From Aselliscus stoliczkanus (Eukaryota; Chordata; Mammalia; Chiroptera; Hipposideridae): a stretch of DNA of 64,000 bases. A model generated the notes under the pieces. It saw only the letters and a program-made list of their open reading frames with translations. It did not search any database and had not been told where the DNA came from. Positions 23,409 to 34,150 of the stretch are shown in pieces. The DNA is taken from the NCBI GenBank assembly GCA_033961575.1, contig CM066727.1, forward strand, positions 117,540,434-117,604,433, given 5' to 3'. The first letter of the stretch is position 1. The number at the start of each line of letters is the position of its first letter. The position numbers were made by a program, and so were the translations under genes.

Positions 23409-25699
23409 ATAGCAGGGTTGAACTGTTGCCCAGAGAGGGTCTGTTTGTCAAGACAGGGAGACCCAGAGTGCCCGGTTGGAAGGTCCCATAGACAGAAATG
23501 AGAGAGTAGCCCCCTCACACCTCCATCTCCCATGAGGATCCAAGAGCCTGGGTTCCTGGCTATTGACTCTTAAATCAGAATACATCTAATTAAATGAATA
23601 AAAAGCCCCCAAAATGGAGCAGCCTCTTTTTCCTCTTTCAGCTCAGAAATCAGTGATGACACCCCTCCCTGCTCCATATACACTCCATTGTCCACTCTGC
23701 TGACCACATATCCCAAGGGCTGCTAGGCCTGAGTAGGTGTTTGGAGCCAGGAATCAGAAGAAAAAGCCATGTCCCCGTTAGTCCCTTTCTCTCTTGCAGT
23801 TCTCTGTATGCTCCTTATACTCATAAATGGAGGAATCCCTGTAAAAGAAGACAGCCTCTGCCTTTTGTCCTCTGTCCCTGGGTAGTCTCAGGGCAAGGTG
23901 TCTGTTACAAAGGAGAACTTTAATTAGGGCTTTTGATATTCAAACCCTCACAATCAGGGTCTAAGATCTCAGGGACCTGGGAGCTTTAGAAGCCATAAGA
24001 TGCCGCAACAGGGATGTGTGGTGGGAAGAGAAGTGAATAAACTATCAAAGAAATACAAGATTGTGACTTCAAGGATCTGCATTTCAGTAGGGATAGGGAA
24101 GAAGGACTTCTGAATATATAATAAATAGGGAAGATTCAGTGAAAACATACCACATGGAGCATTATAAAGGGGGACTCCCGTGCTGGACTGCACCCAGTGG
24201 GAGGCAGCCCTGGTTGCTCTGAACACCTGAGTCCAGAGTCGGACTCTGCCCTCTTGCTGCCTGGGGAGGACCTGGGGCAGTCCACATCATCTTTTGGTGC
24301 CTTTTTAGAATTCAGGATAGGAGATTCTTTCAGCTCTAAAAAATATATTCTGGTAGAGCTGGAATAATAGCATATGGTCATTAAAACCCTTTCTTTTAAA
24401 AATATTTAACAATGCAATATTAATAAAAATGTAAAATCCCAATGTTGCAAAGAATTACATACAAAATATAAACACAAAAGTGGTAACAATAATCACCTCT
24501 AGATGGTGTATTTTCCTGTTTTCTGCAATGCCTATTCTTTTTTTAACCATAAAAATCTATTATAATGTGATGAATTCAGGATACCTAGGCTGTTCTTTTT
24601 TTCTGAGAATGACTAAAGCATATATTTGATCTACTCATCAGATCTTCATTACTGACATGGATGGCACACTTGACCCCACTGTTGACCTCTCAGTCACTCG
24701 ACAAACAAATATTGAGTGCTTGCTGCATTCTAGGCGTTGAGCTCAAAGTTAGGGATCCCACACAAAGCAGGCTTCCTTTGCACTCTGAGGGCCATGTCAT
24801 TGCTTAGAAGGCCAAACCTCTAGCCACTTCCATTGCTTCAGAGAAAGCTGGGAAGAAAGCCAGGCTTGTCCCAATGTGGCAGCAAAACTGGATTTTGATC
24901 AGATGTATACATAGTATCAGATGTGAAAATGGGGCTGCACCATATCTGCCCAAATCCAGTCTTCTGGGTAATTCCATTCCTTGGTTTGTGAGCTCCCAGG
25001 ATGTCTGGCATCCAAGTGTAAGTCTAAAAGCCCCTGTTAAAAACAAATAAAATGTTATACATTTCTAAAATTTTCCACAACCAGGAACTTTTGCGGGGAC
25101 CATGGATTCTTTTTGGGGTCCTAGGACAGTTTCCTCAGAGTGTGACTCTCAGGGGGAGGCATGGTCACAGTCTCCAAGTCTACAACAGTCGATTGATAAT
25201 TGTGAACAGTAAGGATAGTCTAACTAAACTCTATCAAATTTCTAATGACATTAGTATCTAAAAACTTATATTTGGGAAGTGAAGGACATGCCTTCCAGAG
25301 ATAAAAAAGATTTGCCCTGAATCAATCTATTGACAGAGTTAGCATGGGACCTCGCTCCTTGACACCCTACCCAGGGCTCTGGTGTCCTCTAGGCCTGGGC
25401 AATGAAAGGAATTTATTCTCATAAATAGGGTGATTTAGATACCCCAGATCCTGGGTCCTAGCTTGTAGCTCATGCTACTGGAAAACAATGATAGGCGGCT
25501 TCTATATGAGTCTCCCATCTCCAGAGTCCCTTTCCTTCTCCCCTTCTTTCATAGGTAGAGTTTTTCTGTGGTCATTGCATTTCCCATTTAGCTCACTGGT
25601 TACAAAATATAAAAATGGGATCAGGATGAAAAGAGTGGAAGAAGGGAGAGACACAGAGGGGAAAAAATGTAAAAAATAGCCTTCCTTCAAAGGGAGAAG
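23409..25699. other. non-coding DNA with weak repeat debris
   Basis: Contains an AT-rich patch (24380-24620) and an L2-like scrap near 24690-24750 ('ttgagtgcttgctgcattct'). No exon was recognised. Confidence 0.4.
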
Positions 25700-25925
25700 G
25701 AAAAATGGTTCCTGCCAGTCTTCAGATTTCTCAGGACCACAAAAGGGAAGCTCAGGTGTGGCTTATTGGAGCTCCAGCATCAGTCCTGAAGACAACAGCC
25801 TTTGGAGGCTGTTTAACCAGCTCCCACACTTGTGTGGGATCCAGTCCCTGCAGCTCGACCCTTATCACATACTCGTATACATCCTAGTACCCCTGCTTCC
25901 CTGATATCTAGTTTCTACAACTGGC
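25700..25925 (+). repeat. old LTR-like repeat, copy A
   Basis: Shares with 26640-26900 the order 'gaagacaacag', 'accagctccc' and 'agtccctg', about 60 aligned bases with mismatches and one gap. This shows a common repeat family. Subfamily unknown. Confidence 0.45.
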
Positions 25926-26639
25926 CACAGGTCATAAATGAGATTGATGACTTCCTCCTCTGCAACCACTGCAATTCAGTTAGCAATGGCTCTTAGCCCG
26001 GGTGGAGAAACATACTTCCTACTCATTCCCTCCCCCCACCCCCCAAAAAAAATCTCTGTTACACTTTAATTAAACACCTAAATGTGTATAAGTAGTACCT
26101 CAGTATACATGGTACAGCTGAGGTCTTCCAGGAACCTTCACGGGGATCCAATGTGGCATAAAGTACAAGAAACATTTATTTACAACACAAATTACATTTT
26201 TTTTTATATTTGAGTTTGTGAACGTTGTGGCTTGTGAAAATGTGAATTCACTGTAAGGGGCTCGTCTAGCATTTCATACAATTGCTGTGGCAGCTTATTT
26301 AACCAGTCAAGTTGGCTGGGCTGAACTAATTTCCAGAACTCCCCTCCCTGCATGTTTCAGGCTAGAGTGGGAACGAGAGACATGTCTGCCTGAGATGTGA
26401 AGGGCAGAAGTGAAGCCGTGGCTGTATTATTTTTTACTTGCAGAAGAATGAGGCATATGCCTTTGTAGCTCACGCAGCTACTCATCAGCTGAGTCCTTGG
26501 TGTGGGCCATGGGGGGGATGCAGGTTGCCTGTCTTCCCCTGGGTCCCTAGGTTTCTCTGATTCCTAGGCCAGGTGTGTGTTTCCGGCCATGACAGATGGC
26601 GTCAGCTTCTCCTGCGAACCAGCTCATCACCCAGGCCAG

Positions 26640-26900
26640 GGGCAAGGAGAGCTGATATGGTTCGTCTGTCCTGACAGTTGCAGCTTGTCCTCGCTCTCTC
26701 CCACTGTACTTGCATCTTCCTTTCCTAGCCACCTGCCCTGGGGACACAAACTCCAACGTCAGACAGGAAGACAACAGTCTTACTGTTTCACCAGCTCCCG
26801 CAATTGCATAGGGTCAAGTCCCTGTGACTAATTCCTTGTTACACATACCAGCTGGTGGTTCCGCTTCCCGGATCAAACCCTGACTGATGTGGTCTCCTGC
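26640..26900 (+). repeat. old LTR-like repeat, copy B
   Basis: Partner of the copy at 25700. It has 'gaagacaacagtcttactgt', 'caccagctcccgcaattgca' and 'tcaagtccctgtgactaatt', then an ending like 'caaaccctgactgatg'. Confidence 0.45.
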
Positions 26901-27330
26901 AGTCTAGACCAGCTCTACAGACTCCTAGAAAACCCTGAGCTAAAAATGGAGAGAAGTCATCCTTAGGCAGTTAGATTCTGCACCCTGCGCAGGAAATGGG
27001 GCGAGCAGGGGCGGTACTCGGAGCAGCGATTGCAGAGTGAGCGCCTCCTGCAGGAGCCAAGAGGGGCCTCCAGCGCGGGGAGGCGGGACTTCTCCATGTC
27101 CAGGTGTGCTGTCCCCGCCCTGCACAACCCTGGGAGCCATTCGATGACCCAGGTCCTGCTTGCCTTCCCTCATTAGGGCAGCTAGATCATGGGACACGCA
27201 TTGCTTTAAGATTATCCACTAAGAAATCTAAGAACAGAGATCTCAAATTCTAATTTTCTTTTAGGTGAAAAATCTCAATTCACATGTAAGGAAAGATTGG
27301 AAAGTATGTATGTGATCAAGCAGGGACTTT

Positions 27331-27540
27331 CTTTCTCCATTTCTTTCTTTCTTCTTTTTCTTTCTCCTCCCTCCCTCTCCTCCTTTTCCTCTTCCTCTTC
27401 CTCCTCCACTTCCTCCTCCTCCTCCTCCTTCTTCTTCTTCTTCTTCTTCTTCTTCTTCTTCTTCTTCTTCTTCTTCTTCTTCTTCTTCTTCTTCTTCTTC
27501 TTCTCTCTCTCTCTCTCTCCTCCTTTCCCTCCTAACCTTC
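27331..27540 (+). repeat. polypyrimidine tract with (CTT)n expansion
   Basis: About 200 bases of almost pure C/T: imperfect TCC/TTCC, then about 25 uninterrupted CTT units (27427-27503), then TC units. The long mirror-symmetric GAA.TTC tract is the type known to form triplex DNA. The long Phe, Ser or Glu open frames across it are artefacts of the repeat. Confidence 0.96.
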
Positions 27541-27759
27541 ACCCAATACAAAAAAAGGAGGAGAGAAGATTATGCCATGGAGTTGGACAAGAGTATGGAG
27601 ACCCTATGCTATCCCCGCCCCCCATTTAGTCTGGAGATCTGAGAGAGGAAAGACCTTGGTGAAGTTCAGGGAGATGACAAGTCCTGTAGATGAGATGCTG
27701 AATGTACAAATGGACAATGGCCACACCGTATATAAAAATGGAACTCTGACCCCCAGTCT

Positions 27760-28225
27760 GCAGAGCCAGCCCAAGAAACCAGCCCACAATCTGCAGTCCT
27801 CAGCCCAGGAAGCCAGACTGCTCTCTATCAAGTCAGATTTGTGGGAAGTTACTCCACTATCTCTAGCAACTGGTCCAGGAAGCCAAACAATAACCCCTTT
27901 AACAATCTTTCCCAAACAACCAGATTTAGATTAATAACTGACAGCTTCCCTAACTTTTGTCCCTACTTCCAACTTAGGACCAATCAGAGAAAGCTAAATA
28001 CGCACTCCTAACCTATCTCATAGGATGCTCCACTTCTAGTTAGCGCACCTGCAGCTTCCCTGTGCTAACAGTCTCCAGTCAGGGCATACCCGAAGCCTTC
28101 CCTTTTTTTCCAGTATCAGGTTTTCCCACCTCTGTGAGCCTTTGAGTCTCTCCCAAAATACTAGCGATGGTGGCTGACTTCCTGCTACAGCAAGCTCTAA
28201 ATAAATAGCCTTTGTTTGTTCCCAT
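27760..28225 (+). repeat. possible old LTR
   Basis: Text such as 'ccaatcagagaaagctaaat' followed by 'gcaagctctaaataaatagc' and 'cctttgtttgttcccatttg' has the order promoter-like CAAT, then poly(A) signal, seen at LTR 3' parts of old endogenous retroviruses. There are no viral genes beside it. Low certainty. Confidence 0.3.
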
Positions 28226-28250
28226 TTGGTTCCCACTAACCCAGGAAGTA

Positions 28251-28425
28251 GGGTTGCCAGATAAAATGCAAGATGTGATGCTTGAATTTTAGAAAAACAA
28301 TTTTTAGCATAAATATATTCCATGCAATATTTGGGGTTGACTTATTCTAAAGAAGTATTCGTTGTTTATCTGAAATTCAAATATAACTGCTGTCCTCTAC
28401 TTTTATTTGCTAAATCTGGTAATCC
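28251..28425. mobile_element. palindromic MITE (MER53-like)
   Basis: Starts 'gggttgccagataaaatg' and ends with the diverged inverse 'gctaaatctggtaatcct', with TA on both sides (28249-28250, 28426-28427). The two arms are inverted copies around a centre near 28325. This matches the remembered layout of MER53, an old non-autonomous DNA transposon. It cannot code for protein. Confidence 0.75.
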
Positions 28426-28439
28426 TACTGGGAGGGCAA

Positions 28440-29385
28440 CTAAAAGTTCCCATGCCCCACCCCCACAAGTAGAAACAAAAAGTTAAGAAAGAGAAGGATG
28501 GAGAGCCCTGATGGGGCTACGAGGAGTTTCAGAACTAGGAGGAGGGGAGACACATCGGAGGCAATGTGGGTCACCTCCCCAGCAATGGATGGGTGAAGCT
28601 GCAGGTCAGTGATGCCCAGGGTGGAGGAGGCATGCTGAAGAGAAAGGATTGTTCTGGAGCAGGACTAGGGGAGCAAGACATATGTAGGTGTGCACGTGAA
28701 TGCCTACATCTCATCAGCACTGCAGCTACACTTGTGTAAACATCATTCTCCCTCACCCCGAACTTAACATCAACCCCAGGAAGAAGAAACAGGGGTGGGA
28801 GGAATAGTCTGAATATGACTGAGCTATCAACCTAAAATCACCTTTTAGGACTTCTCGGGGAGCATGTCAACGTTGCTGAATGTGACTGGTTTAACCTCGA
28901 AGTGACTGTATTAATTTTCTGCATCAGTTAGAATGGAGCCTCAGTATTAAAAAGAAAAGTCCAGGTATCAGAGAATTTTAGGAAATGAACATTTTGCATA
29001 TGAGTTCATTGTTTGTGAGGCTTTCAAAAATTCATACTCACCATATATGTGACCTTCTGGTCATTTTAAGCTAGACAGACATATGACACCTTTTGAAAAA
29101 TAAAATTCTCCCCATCCCATCACCCGACCCTCACTCTTTAATCTGACAGTTTCCCAGGGAATCCATTTTCTCCAGAGAGATATATTGAATCTCACTTTAT
29201 CTGGTATGTAGTTTGAAAAGAGTAGTTTTATTTTTCACTTTCCAAATATCAAATGTATTGAATGTACTTTTCAACCTTCATATTCACCTCACACCCCTTT
29301 AAATGTTGACAGCTTCCTAGACATTCCATGCTTAGAACCATTGACTTAAAGGCTACTTTGATTTCCTGATTCTTCCTCTACAACA
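28440..29385. other. non-coding DNA, no gene seen
   Basis: Unique-looking, AT-rich toward the right. Short open frames lack splice context. Confidence 0.4.
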
Positions 29386-29387
29386 AA

Positions 29388-29780
29388 TTGCTGATGATGA
29401 TGGTGGTGATGGTGAGGATGATGGTGGTGAGGATGATGGTGGTGAGGATGATGGTGATGATGATGGTGGTGATGATGATGGTGGTGATGATGGTGGTGGT
29501 GGTGATGGTGGTGACGATGATGGTGAGATGATTGTGGTGATGATGATGGTGGTGAGGATGATGGTGAGGATGATGGTGGTGATGATGATGGTGGTGATGA
29601 TGGTGGTGGTGGTGATGGTGGTGACGATGATGGTGAGATGATTGTGGTGATGATGATGGTGATGATGATGGTGGTGAGGATGATGGTGAGGATGATTGTG
29701 GTGATGATGATGGTGGTGATGATGATGGTGATAAGGATGATGGTGAAAATGATGGTGGTGATGATGATGGTGGTGACCAT
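29388..29780 (+). repeat. GATGGTGGT minisatellite with 110 bp higher-order duplication
   Basis: About 390 bases of GAT, GGT and GAG triplets. 29441-29550 and 29551-29660 are adjacent 110 bp copies that differ at one base in my comparison (29458 region t versus 29568 g). Rarer triplets (GAC, ATT, GAGATG) mark the unit, so this is not simple triplet slippage. All three antisense frames are open (His-, Ser/Pro- or Ile/Thr-rich, about 150 codons each), which is expected of a stop-free triplet tract and is not a gene. Confidence 0.93.
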
Positions 29781-29839
29781 GATAACATGAGAGATGCCCC
29801 GATTGAGGGCCTGTTGGATCCCACTTTCCATATATCATT

Positions 29840-30005
29840 GATCTAGGTGATGACCCTGCAAGCTAGAGATCATCACCTCCATTTTAAAATAAGAGAAGTG
29901 AGCTCAGAGAGATTCATTGATTTGCTCAAGGTAACACAGCAAGTAAGTGGTGGGGTGTGATTTAAACCCAGACTTGTCTTAGTCCAAAGTCTATGATTTT
30001 CCTAG
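29840..30005 (-). repeat. MIR SINE
   Basis: Minus-strand MIR order: 'tcacctccattttaaaataa', 'gctcaaggtaacacagcaag', 'gatttaaacccagactt'. Confidence 0.75.
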
Positions 30006-30169
30006 TGCCTCACTGCCCAGCCACCATGGTTTCCTAATTCACAGGAAATTTCTGATTCCTTTGGCTGCCTCTCACCATAGACTTTCTAAACGGAATGTAT
30101 TGGGCCCTCTTCCTGGCATTGACTGCACCTCACTGGGAATGCTGGACATCTTTTAAATTTCATTTATTA

Positions 30170-30445
30170 ATAAATAAAATTTAGATAATGCTTGTTGTGT
30201 GCCAGATACTGGCTTAAGCAGTTTACAAATATTAACTCATTTAATCTTTATAACAACCACAGGCAGTTTACTCTCACCTTATAGACAAGGAAACCAAGGT
30301 ACAGAGAAGTTAAGTGACTGGCCCAGGGTCACACAACCAGTTAGTTTTACAGAGCCAGTTTCACATCTATTCCCATACCATATGGCCCCACTTTCAGCAG
30401 AGCTTTGGACTTCTCATCCTAACCTGTCCCCTAACTAATTCCTGT
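30170..30445 (-). repeat. MIR SINE
   Basis: Nearly full-length inverted MIR: 'gtgtgccagatactggctta', 'taactcatttaatctttata', 'agttaagtgactggcccagg', 'gtcacacaaccagttag'. Confidence 0.8.
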
Positions 30446-31119
30446 AAGTGTTGAGAGGAGATGGGGTCAAGGGCTCAGAGTTCCCCAAATGGAAGGTCCT
30501 GGATAAGCCCCAGTATTTGAAAATATCCATCATAAGATGAAAGCTGGCATGGCCTGACTATAGTTCCTGGCAATTATCAGTCCTGTTTAGAAAACAAGCC
30601 CTTCTTTATACACAATGTTTACGAAGTGCTAACGGCCTCCAAGAAGTCTTTTTTGAGACTGAAAACCAAATCTCTGATCTTGGTGGCCTTTACTTTCCTC
30701 ATCATAGCTTCCTTCTCACCCTCACTCTGTGTTATCTCAGTCAAGCTGCTCAGGTGAGCCTGGTGCGGGGAGAGGAGACAGGGGCCACTGTCTCCTCTGA
30801 GTCAACAATCAGGCTGCCCCCACCTGGGAAGTCACACCACACCAGGCCTAAAACCTCTGCCTTTTAGAGTTGGTTTCTTTGACAAAATGCCAGACATCCC
30901 ACACAGGAATCTTCTTGTGTGGGAACTCTTCAGGGCTCTTAGAGATTCATACCTTTGTCACAGCTTTTCTCCAGCAGGGACTTTACGTGACAGAAGGGCA
31001 GCATGGGAGTAGGGTGTAGAAAGTTAGGAAGACAAACCCAGTGAAAATCGCTCTCTGCTCTACACTTGTTCAGAGAAGATGCCCTAAGAGTGTCATAACA
31101 ATGATCAGTAGCTTCCAGG

Positions 31120-31303
31120 GCTCTACCATTCACTTCTTGATAAACCTTTGACAATTTTCTTAACTGCATTAACTTTTAGTTTCCATGTCTGAAAACTAGG
31201 ATTTGTAATAGCAGCTACCTCTGTGGTTGTTTTTGAGGACTAAATGCTATAGTGTATGTAAAAGGCATAGTTCGAGGCTGGACACATAATAAAAGCTCAA
31301 GAA
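31120..31303 (+). repeat. MIR SINE interrupted by a young SINE
   Basis: MIR 3' half ('tttccatgtctgaaaactag', 'ttttgaggactaaatgctat', 'cacataataaaagctcaag') stops at the long SINE insertion and resumes with 'aaatgttaactattatgatt' at 31761, so one MIR is split in two. Confidence 0.75.
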
Positions 31304-31750
31304 GGGCCGGCCGAGTGGCGCATTGGTTAAGCGCTGGTTTTGGGATGCCAGTGGCCCCGGTTCGGATCCCACATGAGGGCTAGTGACACTGCCCTCTACA
31401 GCTAACAATAGCTCCACCTGGAGCTGGGCTGTGCGAGCCCCCGTGATGGTGTGGGCTGCAGACCCTGCTGCAGTGGGCTGCCATAGGCTACAGTGAGTGG
31501 CCTGCAGCCAGCGTGAGCGGCTGGCAGCCAAGCGTGAGCTGCCAATAGCCGCGGTGAGCGACATCCAGAGGCCAGCGACCGATCTGCCTCATCCGGGAAG
31601 AGCGCCATGACGATACCAACAGTGAAGCAACATCCTCCGCAACTAAACTGAAGAACAAAAAGACAGCAACTTGTCTGTTCCCCTTCCCAGATTCCCCAAC
31701 GCTGTTCCCCTCCGCCAATTCCCCAATAAAATCTTTAAAAAAAAAAAAAA
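31304..31750 (+). mobile_element. long tRNA-derived SINE (copy 2)
   Basis: Starts 'gggccggccgagtggcgcat' (A box) with the B box 'ggttcggatccc'. The body is of ctgcagtgggctgcc and gcggctggcagcca units. The tail carries AATAAA, then TCTTT, then a long A run, which is the layout of T+ SINEs (poly(A) signal plus pol III terminator). A perfect 13 bp target-site duplication, 'aaaagctcaagaa', lies at 31291-31303 and 31751-31763. It is the best-preserved long copy. Confidence 0.96.
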
Positions 31751-31794
31751 AAAGCTCAAGAAATGTTAACTATTATGATTATATAATAGGTGTC

Positions 31795-31965
31795 AGTTTA
31801 AATGCACTTTGCTATTTTACATAAACTCCTATGTAAAGGAGTTCATAACCTATGAACTCAATGTTGTATTTCCCATTTGACAGATTTTTAAAAAAAAATT
31901 AGAAAGGCTAAATTACTTGCCCCAGTCATGTAGCTAATAGTCAGAAGTGAAAGTGGGATTCAAAG
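31795..31965 (-). repeat. MIR SINE
   Basis: Inverted MIR: 'ttcccatttgacagattttt', 'aaattacttgccccagtcat', 'gtgggattcaaagcc'. Confidence 0.65.
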
Positions 31966-32048
31966 CCTTGGTTTTCTGCCTTCCAATGTCATGCTCATTA
32001 CATTTCCTAGAGACAATGTTAGCTGTCATCACCTTCCTCCACCTCAGA

Positions 32049-32049
32049 C

Positions 32050-32096
<47 letters not shown>
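32049..32096 (+). repeat. (AC)n microsatellite
   Basis: About 24 uninterrupted AC units. Confidence 0.97.
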
Positions 32097-32100
<4 letters not shown>

Positions 32101-32740
32101 TTACTGCAACTTTGCCTTGTTCCTGGGCTCTAGGAAAGTAGCCTTCACAACTTGGAAGTTGGTTTTAAAATCCTCCAGTCTAGTGGCACTGAGAGTGTCC
32201 AGGCTGTTCACGAAGTCAGTGGCAGTGGGAGTGTGTGCCAGTTATTTCTTTGTTGGCTGAGACAAACGCCCTACAGCTTAGTTAAAAAATCCCATGGGTC
32301 TCAGTGGCCGAGCCCCACCTGAAAATGTGAAGTCCTTATTATGAGCCATAGTATCATGTTCCTACTAGTGGCATCAGCCTGCCAAAGATAAGGAAGTTGT
32401 TTCTCAAGATTAATAAAAAGAAAAGAATTGCCTGGGGGTTTCAGCTTTGGGCTGGGGATGGGAAAATAGAAGGGAAAGACATTAAAATAGCAGCAAATGC
32501 ACATTTCAATAGTCAATAATGTCACACTGCAGGCTGGTAGTTTTACTGGGGTAAGTACCCTTCCCCAGATGACTGTCTTCACCAGAGAAATAAATAATTG
32601 CTGTGTGTGAGAAATCACGCTGCTTCTCACTTTGTGAGAAGTGATGAATAGAAACCAGGTTTTAAGTTCGCAAATATTTCATCCACGCACAGGAACTTTC
32701 AGGAATGGAGAGACAGCTCTTAAATAAGAAGAAAACACGA

Positions 32741-32829
32741 AGGGCCGGGCAAGTGGCACGGTGGTTAAGCGCTGGCTTGGGGAGCCAACGGCCCCGGTTC
32801 AGGTCCCACATGTGAGGGCCAGTGACACT

Positions 32830-32860
<31 letters not shown>

Positions 32861-32863
32861 CAC
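32741..32863 (+). mobile_element. short tRNA-derived SINE (copy S1)
   Basis: Same tRNA-like head as the long SINEs, but it stops after 'gtgacactgccct' and goes straight into about 25 A residues. The perfect 15 bp target-site duplication (aagaagaaaacacga at 32726-32740 and 32864-32878) proves this end is genuine rather than a later deletion. Confidence 0.96.
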
Positions 32864-33242
32864 AAGAAGAAAACACGATAAACTCTTCTTCTGCAGACAG
32901 GCAGACCAGGATCCTTATGGGCTGACTCAGCCTTTGGTGTTGCCCTTCATCTCTCAGCAAATCCAGGTCTGAAAAAGTGTGACCTGAGACAATTGGCCAC
33001 CTGTAGGGTTTCTCTGCTTGCTGCAGAGAGGTTGTCTGCTGGAGAAACTCTACATCTGGACCCTGCAGGTCTGGGCTGGAAACCAGATCTTGGGTTGCTC
33101 AGCCTCTGCTCCTTCTCAAAGGGAAACATCCCATTGTTTGCACTGTAAAATGAAAATATTTGCCTAGCTAACCACTTAAGGAAGTTCCTTTCAGCTCACC
33201 AAGTCCTGTCCTGGGAGTCTCCCTTTGTGACAAGGAGGGGCA

Positions 33243-33765
33243 CAAACAGTGTGGCTGGCAGAATAATGGTCCCTCAAAGATGTTCGGGTCCTCATCCCTA
33301 GAACCTGTGAACATGTTATCATACATGGCAGAAGGGATGTGGCAGGTGTGATTAAATTAAGGATCACAAAATAGGAAAAGTATCTTGGATTATATGAGTG
33401 AAACCAGTGTAATCACAAGGGTTCTCAAAAGATGGAAGAGGGAGGCAGAAGAATTAGAGAAGGAGACGAGACAAAGGAAGCAGAGGTTGAGGTGATGCCA
33501 TTGCTGGCTTTGATGATGAAGGAGGGGCCATAGGCTGAGGAATGCAGGCAGCTTTGGGGAGCCAGAAAAGGAAAGGAAAAGAAAGGGGTTCTCCCGTAGA
33601 GCATCTAGAGGGAACTGGCCATGCTGACACCTTGATGTTTAGTCCAGAGAGATCCATTTTGGACTTCTAACCTCCGAAATTATAAGATAATAAATGTGTG
33701 TTGTTTGAGCCCCTAAGTTTGGGATAGTTTGTTAGAGTGGCATTAGGAAACTAATATTAACAGAA
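33243..33765 (+). repeat. old LTR (MaLR/MLT-like)
   Basis: Order: 'aatggtccctcaaagatgtt', 'ttaaattaaggatcacaaaa', 'gatgccattgctggctttga', 'ataagataataaatgtgtgt', 'aggaaactaatatta'. The AATAAA near the right end suggests a solo LTR. There is no internal viral sequence. Confidence 0.6.
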
Positions 33766-34019
33766 AGGCCAGGGCCAAATGAAGAGGGTTGCTTATCCCC
33801 ACACTCACCGCTTTGGCATTTGGGAGGCTGAGACTAATACCCAGCGATCCAGTTTCACTCTCCACCAAACTGGGAGACCACGGCTATTTCATTGGGTCAG
33901 CAAGGAGGAAGGTCACTAATGCAGTGAACCCACTGGTCATCACAGACAACTAATGCAGGTGCTTTAAGGCCTGTGCCTGCCTTTGTCAGCTGTCAGGCTA
34001 ATGGTACACAGTAACAATA

Positions 34020-34150
34020 CTAATGTTCATTGAGTGCTTACAATTTGTCAGACGTTTAATACCTAAAGCAACTACAAGAGGTAGGCACCATTAATGTCTT
34101 TATTTGACAGATGAAGAAACAGAGGCCTAGAGAGGTTGAGAATCACAGTG
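34020..34150 (-). repeat. MIR SINE fragment
   Basis: 'tgttcattgagtgcttacaa', 'tttgacagatgaagaaacag', 'aggcctagagaggttgagaa' in inverted MIR order. Confidence 0.7.

Noticed and set aside
27261..27629. Poly-Glu (minus) and poly-Ser/Phe (plus) frames
   Set aside because: Translation of the CTT and TC tract; no flanking coding signal.
27760..28225. A possible endogenous retrovirus with genes
   Set aside because: Only LTR-like text is visible; no gag, pol or env resemblance in the flanks.
29346..29838. Three overlapping antisense frames of about 150-160 codons, His-, Ser/Pro- or Ile/Thr-rich
   Set aside because: Stop-free triplet minisatellite; all three frames are open for the same trivial reason, without start or splice context.
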